Below, in pieces: positions 1 through 5,727 of a stretch of 5,727 nucleotides of DNA. Under the pieces are notes generated by a model. That model made no database searches. It was not told the origin of the DNA and worked only from the letters and a program-made list of their open reading frames with translations. Numbering within the stretch: position 1 is the first letter of the stretch; each line of letters opens with the position of its first letter. Origin of the DNA: Planctomycetota bacterium (lineage in GTDB: Bacteria; Planctomycetota; Phycisphaerae; WQYP01); the NCBI GenBank assembly GCA_021816165.1, contig JAKAYZ010000194.1:1-5727 (forward strand), in the 5' to 3' direction. Made by a program: the position numbers and the translations under genes.

Positions 1-1136
1 CCCTGCAGGGAAAGCCCGAGGGTGCGGCCATTTTTGCCGCCATGCAGCGTCTGGTACACCATCTCGATCCGACAAGACCAGTTACCTGCGCCATGAATAA
101 TGGTTACAGCCGCCGTGGATTTATGTCCGTGGAAAATTTATTGGGCATCAATTATCATGGCAGCATCTATCCGAAATTGCATCGCATGTACCCGGACAAA
201 ATGATCTTCGGTAGCGAAGATTACAACTGCTTCAGTGCCAGAGGTGTGCTCCATACGTCGCGCCAGACCGGACTTTGCTCGGAGTACGGTGCGGAGTTGA
301 AATCTCCCCGGTCGTGGTTTGCCAATCACGAGCCTTGGCGCGCCTGGCGACCGGTCGCTGCGCATCATTACGTGGCGGGCGAATTTATCTGGACGGGCTT
401 TGATTATCGCGGCGAGCCGAATCCCTTTGGCTGGCCGGCCATCGGCAGTCAGACGGGGACCATGGATTTATGCGGCTTCCGTAAGCCCTGCTATTACTAT
501 TGGCGGGCGTGGTGGAATAAATCGCCTTCAATTTATATTTTTCCCGCTTGGACATTTAATAAAACCATGATCGGTAAGCCGGTGCGCGTCCGTTGCTATT
601 CCAACTGCCATCGCGTTGAGTTATTCCTGAACGGCAAAGGCCTGGGATCAAAAACCATGCCGAAGTTCGGGTATCTGGACTGGAAGGTGCCTTACGCGCC
701 GGGCACCCTCACCGCCATTGGATATGACGCCGGGCGTAAAGTGGCACATATGACCCTGCATACCGCCACATCACCGATTGCATTGCGTTTAGTCGACGAA
801 TATCCACATCTGCTGGCCGATGGGGAGAGCGTTGCGCCCATTGCTGTGGAGGTTGTCGATGCCCATGGACAGGTTGTGCCCATGGCGGACAACATGGTTC
901 ATTTTAAGGTGACCGGTGCCGGGCAACTCGCGGGTGTTGCCAATGGCGATCCTGTCAGCCATGAAAGGAACCTTGCCGATTCTCGCCGCGCCTTCCATGG
1001 ACTGTGCATGGTGCTGGTGCGGGCGGGACACACACCGGGAATTATTAACATTAACGCGCACGCCGCCGGCCTTACGTCCGCCACCTTGACCATTCACACC
1101 AGCCGTGGCGGAAAGCAGCCGACACTGCAACCGTGA
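1..1136 (+). CDS. Glycoside hydrolase family 2 protein (beta-galactosidase-like), 3' part; 5' end outside window
   Basis: The reading frame is open from base 3 to a TGA at 1134-1136 and gives 377 visible residues; the true start lies to the left. The ATG at 42 is internal, because the residues before it (LQGKPEGAAIFAA) already match the GH2 catalytic barrel. Numbering from base 3: 'LDPTRPVTCAMN' near 22-33 is a typical GH2 barrel segment. 'MIFGSED' contains Glu72 (codon 216-218), which fits the catalytic nucleophile. 'YVAGEFIWTGFDYRGEP' near 123-139 and 'MDLCGF' near 154-159 are family hallmarks at the barrel end. A DUF4982-type beta domain follows (about 190-250, with 'VELFLNGKGLG'), then a GH2 C-terminal Ig-like domain (about 257-366, with 'LLADGESVAPIAVEVVDAHG' and 'NGDP'). 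The acid/base Glu and any signal peptide would be upstream. Known of the family: retaining hydrolysis of terminal beta-galactosides or related glycosides. The exact substrate cannot be told. Confidence 0.92.
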   Translation, partial: LQGKPEGAAIFAAMQRLVHHLDPTRPVTCAMNNGYSRRGFMSVENLLGINYHGSIYPKLHRMYPDKMIFGSEDYNCFSARGVLHTSRQTGLCSEYGAELKSPRSWFANHEPWRAWRPVAAHHYVAGEFIWTGFDYRGEPNPFGWPAIGSQTGTMDLCGFRKPCYYYWRAWWNKSPSIYIFPAWTFNKTMIGKPVRVRCYSNCHRVELFLNGKGLGSKTMPKFGYLDWKVPYAPGTLTAIGYDAGRKVAHMTLHTATSPIALRLVDEYPHLLADGESVAPIAVEVVDAHGQVVPMADNMVHFKVTGAGQLAGVANGDPVSHERNLADSRRAFHGLCMVLVRAGHTPGIININAHAAGLTSATLTIHTSRGGKQPTLQP

Positions 1137-1163
1137 ATGCTGCTACGATGCCGATGTTAAGCC

Positions 1164-1191
1164 GCCGAGATCGTCCCGGCAGTTTTCTTTT
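1164..1191 (+). terminator. Possible weak intrinsic terminator after the GH2 gene
   Basis: The arms GCCG (1164-1167) and CGGC (1177-1180) pair, with an inner GA/TC pair after one A-C mismatch and a 3-base loop. A T-rich tail (AGTTTTCTTTT, 1181-1191) follows directly. The hairpin sits 27 bases past the GH2 stop, which is a suitable place. The stem is short and imperfect, so this is only a candidate. Confidence 0.3.
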
Positions 1192-1309
1192 CCATCGATT
1201 TCAAGATACCAGATCGCCAGGAATGGTGCGGTCATTGTTTTGGTATATTGTTAATTTCATCTGCACTTGTATGCGTTGTCTGCGGTTAAACAAATAATCC
1301 GTTACGGGT

Positions 1310-1326
1310 ATTAACGAACCGTTAAT
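1310..1326. promoter_or_regulatory. Perfect 7-bp inverted repeat, operator-like
   Basis: ATTAACG (1310-1316), spacer AAC, CGTTAAT (1320-1326) form a perfect dyad. A third half-site, CGTTA, lies at 1300-1304, exactly 20 bp (about two helical turns) before the CGTTA of the right arm. Related GTTAA motifs occur at 1155-1159, 1250-1254 and 1285-1289. This layout is what a dimeric DNA-binding regulator might use. No T-run follows, so a terminator is unlikely. No regulator gene is in the window, and AT-rich short dyads also arise by chance. Confidence 0.25.
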
Positions 1327-1421
1327 TGCGCCGATGTACGCAGCTGATACTTTCATTCATATGTTACTTGGCGTTATTTCGCGTCCTCCGCGCACTTTGG
1401 CGATGAATTAAAATATCCATT

Positions 1422-1471
1422 TGCACCGCCGCAGGAGTTATATGGCCTCCGGCTTGCCGGTGGTTGGTGCA
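1422..1471 (+). promoter_or_regulatory. Candidate structured RNA leader enclosing a Shine-Dalgarno sequence
   Basis: As RNA, TGCACC (1422-1427) pairs perfectly with GGTGCA (1466-1471). Inside lies a hairpin, CCGG-CTTG-CCGG (1449-1460). Its CUUG loop closed by G-C is a known stable tetraloop. It can extend through a U-U mismatch to GGCC/GGTT (1444-1447 with 1462-1465). The unpaired 5' bulge holds AGGAG (1433-1437), four bases before the ATG at 1442. In an alternative fold GGAG (1434-1437) pairs with CTCC (1447-1450), hiding the Shine-Dalgarno and breaking the tetraloop stem. I recognise no known riboswitch class. The pairing was done by hand with no energy calculation. Confidence 0.25.
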
Positions 1472-1555
1472 TTGGCGGATAGCGAACGCGCCGCGATAGG
1501 CGCTGGCGGGTTTTGCATGTTTACAAAGCCCGGAGCTATGCACCTGGGCGAGTGA
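1442..1555 (+). CDS. Doubtful 37-aa small ORF upstream of the operon
   Basis: An ATG at 1442 preceded by a strong AGGAG at 1433-1437 (4-base spacing) opens a 37-codon frame ending in TGA at 1553-1555. About two thirds of its third codon positions are G or C, which is mildly coding-like. Its start, MASGLPVV, is identical to a short stretch common in GT4 glycosyltransferases (the '...EAMASGLPVV' region). The upstream residues in this frame do not continue that family, and the downstream residues are not a clear match. It could be a leader peptide for the operon, a remnant of a degraded glycosyltransferase, or chance. It is in the same frame as the downstream DUF4416 gene. No function is assigned. 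Confidence 0.2.
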   Translation: MASGLPVVGALADSERAAIGAGGFCMFTKPGAMHLGE

Positions 1556-1729
1556 AGCCCGTCAGCATGGCGGCGATCAGATAAGTGGCTGTTCTACCGT
1601 GGCGATTTTTTGAACTGGGGCGATTATCCGATTACACTTCCTGCCTTGCGGTGCGGTTTTACCGGTGGCGGGCCGGGAGTCGGCTGGCGGCGACGCACCT
1701 ACCATTTTTGGCTTATCCGGGGTTTGCCC

Positions 1730-2350
1730 ATGGCGGTTCCGAGTCCTCATTTGCCGGTATTGCGGTTCTGTGGCTTGCTGGCGGGCGATGCCGATCAACT
1801 CGCCGCCGCGCGGAACGAACTTTCCCAGTGGTATGGACCGATTCATTATGCCACGGAGCCTATCGCCTTTAATTTTACCGAATACTACACGCCGGAGATG
1901 GGGCCTCATCTGCTGCGCCAATGGGTACGATTTTCAACCCTTTTTGCACCCGACCAACTCGCTCGGTGCAAGTTGGAGACTAATATGTCCGAGATTTTGC
2001 TCGCCCGGCAATTGGCCTCGGCCGTTCGCCGACCTGTGAATATCGACCCGGGTTACGTGACGCGCAGCAAGGTGGTACTGGCATCGACGAAAGATCACGG
2101 ACACCGCATCTATCTGGAGCAAGGCGTTTACGCGGAAGTCACCCTGCACTGGACCGCCGCCGGGTGGGGGTTTTCACCCTGGACATATGCCGACCATCAA
2201 ACGCCGACGGCTACAAAATTTTTTACCGAATGCCGCCAATATTATTTCCGGCAATTACAGCTTACCATGGCCATTCCCAATACAGAAAAACTCGACAGAC
2301 CCACCGAAACCGATGCACCATCGAAACGCCAGACGCCGGGGGAGCACTGA
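1730..2350 (+). CDS. DUF4416 family protein, first gene of the operon
   Basis: This 206-residue protein matches what I recall of DUF4416 along nearly its whole length, and it looks intact. Signature stretches: an N-terminal strand/helix start ('VLRFCGLLAGD', about 10-20), 'FNFTEYYTPEMGP' (47-59), 'NIDPGYVTRSKVVLASTKD' (104-122) followed by 'HGHRIYL' (123-129), 'YAEVTL' (134-139) and 'WTYADHQTP' (151-159). The last ~27 residues form a polar, probably disordered tail. I chose the ATG at 1730 because similarity begins there; it has only a modest GGGG (1719-1722) at 7-base spacing. An in-frame TTG at 1610 would add 40 residues unlike the family. There is no signal peptide or membrane segment, so it is probably cytoplasmic. 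The function of the family is unknown. The next gene starts one base after its stop, so a role linked to polyprenyl-linked glycan synthesis is inferred. Confidence 0.88.
   Translation: MAVPSPHLPVLRFCGLLAGDADQLAAARNELSQWYGPIHYATEPIAFNFTEYYTPEMGPHLLRQWVRFSTLFAPDQLARCKLETNMSEILLARQLASAVRRPVNIDPGYVTRSKVVLASTKDHGHRIYLEQGVYAEVTLHWTAAGWGFSPWTYADHQTPTATKFFTECRQYYFRQLQLTMAIPNTEKLDRPTETDAPSKRQTPGEH
2338..2344 (+). promoter_or_regulatory. Ribosome binding site that decides a TTG start
   Basis: GGGGGAG lies inside the 3' end of the DUF4416 gene, 7 bases before the TTG at 2352. The in-frame ATG at 2367 has only a weak GAG in front. This favours the TTG as the start of the transferase and suggests translational coupling across the one-base gap. 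Confidence 0.55.
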
Positions 2351-2351
2351 A

Positions 2352-3470
2352 TTGATCGAGATAGGCATGGCGGTTGTGGCGGTAGCCTTTTTCCTTGGCC
2401 TGACAGGCACGGCCTTGGTACGCCGGATGTCAGGCCGCATCGGCCTGATTGACATGCCGGGACAACGCAAAGTGCACGATAAGCCCATCGCCCGCAGTGG
2501 GGGTATTGCGATATTCTGGGCGATTGGCCTGCCGATACTTATCGGCTACGGCGCGACTTTTTTTATCCATACTCCCCTTATTGAACATATCCTGCCGGCA
2601 TCCACTGCCACATACATTCCCGGGGTGCTATTCGACCGGCCGTTGATGCTGATACTTTTCCTCTGCACGCTGGGTATTCATCTGCTCGGGCTTGTTGATG
2701 ACAAAAAAGCGCTTTCCGCCGTGCCCAAGTTGATCGGCCAGTTGGTCTGTGCCGCTTTGCTGGTGGGCCTCGGCGAGATGATTGAGCCGGGGGGGTTTCG
2801 CATTCTGACGGCGCTTGATCATCTTGTGCCCGGCGGCTTTTGGATATCGGCAATAATCAGTGTGCTGTGGATCGTCCTGCTGACCAATGCATTTAATTTC
2901 ATGGATAACATGGACGGGCTGTCGGCCGGGGTGGCCATTATCTGCGGGAGCATGTTTTTGGTTGCGGCCCTTATTCACCATCAGTTTTTTATCGGTGGTT
3001 TACTGCTGTTGTACATTGGTGCAGCGGGAGGCTTTCTGGTGTTTAACTTCCCGCCGGCCAGCATATTCATGGGGGACGGGGGGAGTATGGTGCTGGGTTT
3101 TTTCCTTGGAGCGCTGACCATCCGAACCACTTTTTATTCCGGTCAAGGGAGATGGTATACGCTTTTTATGCCGCTGATTGTTACCGCCATCCCCCTTTAT
3201 GATCTGCTGGTGGTGTCGATCGTCCGATTGCGCCGGGGGCGAAGCCCCATGCAGGGGGATACCAATCATTTTTCGCACCGCCTCACCCGCCACGGCTTCA
3301 GCAAAAAGGGGGCTGTGATGGTGATCTATGCCGCGACACTGGCGTGCGGGCTTTCCGCCCCGCTGCTGGCGTTGGTCAGCAGTACGGCGGCGATTCTGGT
3401 TGGCGGCCAGACCATTGCCATACTTTTAATTATCGCCGTTCTGGAAAGGGTCGGAGAGCACACAAAATGA
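2352..3470 (+). CDS. Polyprenyl-phosphate sugar-1-phosphate transferase, WecA/MraY superfamily (GT4-type)
   Basis: An integral membrane enzyme of 372 residues, the usual length for WecA/TagO-type proteins. The family transfers a sugar-1-phosphate (often HexNAc-1-P) from a UDP-sugar to undecaprenyl phosphate at the inner face of the cytoplasmic membrane, the first step of O-antigen or other surface glycan synthesis. Numbered from the TTG start: a hydrophobic first segment (about 6-22); 'PGQRKVHDKPIARSGG' (36-51), the conserved first cytoplasmic loop; 'LVDDKKALS' with Asp116-Asp117; 'NAFNFMDNMDG' (179-189), the Mg/substrate motif; 'MGDGGS' with Asp242; and 'DTNHFSHR' (303-310), the His-containing loop. 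About ten hydrophobic segments are seen. The NHFSHR loop and the lack of cell-wall (mur/fts) neighbours favour a WecA-like role over MraY. All key acidic residues are present. The operon position between DUF4416 and a Wzy/WaaL-like gene supports surface glycan initiation. The precise sugar is not determined. Confidence 0.92.
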   Translation: MIEIGMAVVAVAFFLGLTGTALVRRMSGRIGLIDMPGQRKVHDKPIARSGGIAIFWAIGLPILIGYGATFFIHTPLIEHILPASTATYIPGVLFDRPLMLILFLCTLGIHLLGLVDDKKALSAVPKLIGQLVCAALLVGLGEMIEPGGFRILTALDHLVPGGFWISAIISVLWIVLLTNAFNFMDNMDGLSAGVAIICGSMFLVAALIHHQFFIGGLLLLYIGAAGGFLVFNFPPASIFMGDGGSMVLGFFLGALTIRTTFYSGQGRWYTLFMPLIVTAIPLYDLLVVSIVRLRRGRSPMQGDTNHFSHRLTRHGFSKKGAVMVIYAATLACGLSAPLLALVSSTAAILVGGQTIAILLIIAVLERVGEHTK

Positions 3471-5727
3471 ACAGCCAAACCCGCACCCATTTTGCACGCG
3501 CGGCGTTGCTGGTAATTTTATTGGTGCTCTGCTACCGCATGACCATCAACGAGGGGATTGATGATGGATTCATCGGCACGCTGTCCACCCAGCTTTCCGG
3601 GCTGCCGGTGGCAGTGGAAATTGCCTGTGCGGCCGCATTGGTCATGCTTTGTTCGGGTATTGGATTATTGGTAGAAACGCCGCGGCGCTGGCCACTTTGG
3701 GCCGGGCTCTTTGCCATTACCAGTCTGTCGGTGGCGGCCTTCGCCGATGCACTGGCGGCGTCAAACCATTTTGCGGCACTGGTGGGTGCCTGCGACTTTT
3801 CCATGAATCTGCTGGCCGGCTGGACGATTGCCCTGCTATGCAATTCCGCCAATCGTCGGGCCTTGGCCATCAGTATACTGGCCACACTCGGTGCCGTGCT
3901 GGCGTTTAAGGGTTTATACCAGCACTATGTTGAAATACCGCAGACCATTGCACAGTTCTCCCATCATCCGAGCCGCTGGTTGGCGAGCATCGGGATTCGA
4001 CCGGGCAGCCCGTCGGTACGTCTATTTATATCCCGCCTGAAAAGCCGGGAAGTGACCGGCTTCGGCTCTGACAACGACCAGTTTGGCGAGGCGTTGATCC
4101 CGCTGATCCTGCTGAACCTGATGTTGGCGCTGACATGGCGCCACTGGGCGCGGCATCGGCCCGCACCGGGTAGTACCACAGAGCGCAAAGCGATACGGGG
4201 CGCTGCAGAGGCCCAGAAAGTGGTTGCCAGCACCACCCGCCACACGGTCGTCATTGGATCAGTTTTTGCCGGTATCGTGCTGCTGGCGGAATTCTGCGTG
4301 CTGTATTTTACCCGCAGCAAAGGCTCAATAGCTGCCACCGTGCTGTGCGCGGGTGCCCTGCTGGCGGGGTTGGCGGGGGCACCATACGTGGAGCGTCTGC
4401 GGCACCGATTGTTCTGGCTCCTGGTTTTGTTCGCTGCGATTGGTGCCGGTGCGTTGGTGGCCTATGGGGTTGCCTTCCATGGCCTGCCGACGAAAGACCT
4501 GCTGTTTCGGTGGCAATACTGGAACGGTGCCATGGGGATTATCGCTCATCATATTTGGCATGGAGTGGGTCTTAATAATTTCGGTTACTATTACACGCGG
4601 TACAAATGGCCCAGTGCGCCGGAGGATGTCAAGGACCCGCATAATGTTTTTGTACGCATCGCGGCAGAGTTGGGCGTTCCGGCGGCGCTTATTTTTATAT
4701 TGCTTGTCGGTCTGTCATTCTACCGCGTATTTTTCCGCCCGGCGCAGAGTGATCAGACCCACCGCACGCCGCCCATGGGACTGATAATCGGCTTTGCCTG
4801 CATATGGTGGCTGGGCGACGGCCTGAGCCGCAGCATCGGGGCCGGCAAGGCTGTACCTTATATCCTTGAACTTTCGGCGGTTTATGCCGCCATAACCATC
4901 ATCGCCATGGCCATGGTGTGCCAGCTCTTTACATGCATCGCAAGCCGATATCGCCGCAAGATTGAAATAGCTTTGGCCGTGGGGGCCGCCGGCATGCTGC
5001 TTTATGACCAGATCAACTTGGCGCTGGTGACGGGATGCGTTGCCATGCTCTTCTGGGCCGTTTTGGCGCTGGCCCACCCACTGGACGAACAATGCGTGGC
5101 GGCGGATTCCATTAATTCAAAACCTTCCGGCACCGATCGATTCAGTTCCGGGGGCAACCGGCGGCAAGCGACGAGATTGCAGTCGCCGGGGGCGGGTTCA
5201 GGCGTGGCCGAGAGCCGCGGCACATTGGGAAGAGTCACCGATTGGAAAGATATCCTCGCCCGCGTATGGGGGGCGGGATTGGTTGCGGCATCGCTGGCGT
5301 TGGTGGTTGGCGTTATTACGCCGGTCGTTGGCGAGCATTTTGCCTGGGATACTAAGGCGTATGCCGCGGCGTATAAAAAAGACATGGTTGGCGGCCACCT
5401 GCACCGTGCGCTGGCGGATATCGACCACATCCTCCGGTTTGATCGCCGTTCGCCGGCGTGGCTGGAACGTAAAATATCGGTCATGGAGCAACTGGGGCAA
5501 AACCCGCGAAGCGTCACACTGCGGCTATTGCACCTTAATACCGCCGATGCGCGCGTGCGGATTCCACTGGCGATGACACCCGCCAGCGGTCTGACATTAC
5601 CGGAGCGTATTGCCGAGTTGAAGCTGGCCATCAGGCTAAATGACGACCTGCCTACGACGGAAGTTACGCGAATTTCTGCCCGGCACATAGCGTCAATCAA
5701 GGCGATGATCCGCCTGTTGGAATCGCA
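3467..5727 (+). CDS. O-antigen ligase/polymerase family protein (Wzy/WaaL-like) with long C-terminal extension; 3' end outside window
   Basis: The ATG overlaps the stop of the transferase (ATGA, 3467-3470) and has GGAG at 3453-3456. The frame has no stop for 753 codons and runs off the window. About fourteen hydrophobic segments lie within residues 1-538. The Wzy_C/O-antigen-ligase region is recognisable: 'GFGSDNDQFG' (198-207), 'TRSKGS' (282-287, fitting the conserved TxSRGx arginine turn), then a large loop with 'RWQYWNGAMGI' (348-358), 'HGVGLNNFGYYY' (365-376) and 'DPHNVF' (390-395), followed by 'AAELGVPAALIF' (399-410). In this family the loop is periplasmic and acts on undecaprenyl-diphosphate-linked glycan, polymerising it or transferring it to lipid A or protein. 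After a polar linker (540-592) comes another hydrophobic segment (about 596-621) and a soluble helical region (622-753), possibly the start of TPR-like repeats. Polymerase and ligase cannot be told apart here. Confidence 0.88.
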   Translation, partial: MNSQTRTHFARAALLVILLVLCYRMTINEGIDDGFIGTLSTQLSGLPVAVEIACAAALVMLCSGIGLLVETPRRWPLWAGLFAITSLSVAAFADALAASNHFAALVGACDFSMNLLAGWTIALLCNSANRRALAISILATLGAVLAFKGLYQHYVEIPQTIAQFSHHPSRWLASIGIRPGSPSVRLFISRLKSREVTGFGSDNDQFGEALIPLILLNLMLALTWRHWARHRPAPGSTTERKAIRGAAEAQKVVASTTRHTVVIGSVFAGIVLLAEFCVLYFTRSKGSIAATVLCAGALLAGLAGAPYVERLRHRLFWLLVLFAAIGAGALVAYGVAFHGLPTKDLLFRWQYWNGAMGIIAHHIWHGVGLNNFGYYYTRYKWPSAPEDVKDPHNVFVRIAAELGVPAALIFILLVGLSFYRVFFRPAQSDQTHRTPPMGLIIGFACIWWLGDGLSRSIGAGKAVPYILELSAVYAAITIIAMAMVCQLFTCIASRYRRKIEIALAVGAAGMLLYDQINLALVTGCVAMLFWAVLALAHPLDEQCVAADSINSKPSGTDRFSSGGNRRQATRLQSPGAGSGVAESRGTLGRVTDWKDILARVWGAGLVAASLALVVGVITPVVGEHFAWDTKAYAAAYKKDMVGGHLHRALADIDHILRFDRRSPAWLERKISVMEQLGQNPRSVTLRLLHLNTADARVRIPLAMTPASGLTLPERIAELKLAIRLNDDLPTTEVTRISARHIASIKAMIRLLES

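Larger units (their letters stand above)
1137..1729. other. 593-bp spacer between GH2 gene and surface-glycan operon
   Basis: No recognisable protein family, tRNA or rRNA is visible on either strand. The left part (about 1180-1420) is AT-richer than the flanking genes and holds several GTTAA-type motifs. The right part (about 1420-1730) is GC-rich with many short inverted repeats. The operon promoter is probably here, but I see no convincing -35/-10 pair at proper spacing; TTGTAT at 1267-1272 is the nearest -35-like hexamer and has no good partner. In the frame of the DUF4416 gene the sequence is open from 1556 to 1729, but its translation does not resemble the start of that family. I treat it as untranslated leader or decayed sequence. 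Confidence 0.7.

Noticed and set aside
1..10. Palindrome CCCTGCAGGG at the very left end, resembling a cloning or restriction-site boundary
   Set aside because: It encodes part of the expected GH2 sequence (LQG) in frame, so it is ordinary coding DNA.
1341..1481. Forward open stretch of about 45 codons (…FGDELKYPFAPPQELYGL…)
   Set aside because: No start codon with a ribosome site, no recognised family, and a length expected by chance.
1488..1514. Hairpin GCGCC-gcgata-GGCGC followed by TTTT as a terminator or attenuator
   Set aside because: The T-run is only four bases and sits seven bases past the stem, so it does not fit an intrinsic terminator well.
1522..1560. ACAAAGCCCGG stretch reminiscent of part of a c-di-GMP-I (GEMM) riboswitch, with alternative GCCC/GGGC pairings
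   Set aside because: The other conserved elements of that riboswitch (P2 region, tetraloop and receptor) are absent. The match is short and likely chance.
1577..1921. Minus-strand frame of 114 codons overlapping the spacer and the DUF4416 start
   Set aside because: More than half lies opposite a well-supported gene, and the peptide has no recognisable features.
2187..2351. Upstream extension of the transferase frame inside the DUF4416 gene
   Set aside because: The extra 55 residues are polar and unlike the family. The TTG at 2352 has a strong ribosome site and gives the normal N-terminus with a membrane segment.
5002..5700. Long open frame of 232 codons on the minus strand
   Set aside because: It lies opposite the ligase-like gene, and its translation (Ser/Arg/Thr/Ala-rich, low complexity) looks like an antisense shadow of a GC-rich gene.

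Overview
The window carries one co-directional set of genes, all on the + strand. It looks like a chromosomal segment from an environmental, Gram-negative-type bacterium of moderately high GC. My best guess is the Planctomycetes/PVC group, possibly Phycisphaerae-like. This guess rests on a DUF4416 gene, a polyprenyl-phosphate sugar-1-phosphate transferase with a 'DNMDG' version of the usual 'DGxDG' motif, and an O-antigen-ligase-like protein with a long soluble C-terminal extension. It comes from memory of family patterns, not from a search.

Layout: (1) Bases 1-1136 are the 3' part of a glycoside hydrolase family 2 gene (beta-galactosidase/beta-glucuronidase type), cut by the left edge. The catalytic nucleophile glutamate and the C-terminal beta-sandwich domains are visible. 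(2) Bases 1137-1729 are a 593-bp spacer. It holds a weak possible terminator for the hydrolase, an AT-rich stretch with repeated GTTAA-type motifs including a perfect 7-bp dyad, a candidate RNA fold around a strong Shine-Dalgarno sequence, and a 37-codon small ORF of doubtful status. (3) Bases 1730-5727 are a tightly packed three-gene operon: a DUF4416 protein, a WecA/MraY-superfamily transferase that begins one base after the previous stop (TTG start), and a large Wzy/WaaL-type membrane protein that overlaps its upstream neighbour by ATGA. The last gene has no stop for 753 codons and runs off the right edge.

How they work together (inference): the WecA-like enzyme would load a sugar-1-phosphate onto the undecaprenyl-phosphate carrier to start a surface glycan. 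The Wzy/WaaL-like protein would polymerise that glycan or ligate it to an acceptor on the periplasmic side. DUF4416 has no known function, but its position at the head of the operon links it to this pathway. The GH2 enzyme looks like a separate carbohydrate-degradation gene.

I found no tRNA, rRNA, CRISPR array, insertion sequence or integration site. The least explained part is the spacer at 1137-1729.
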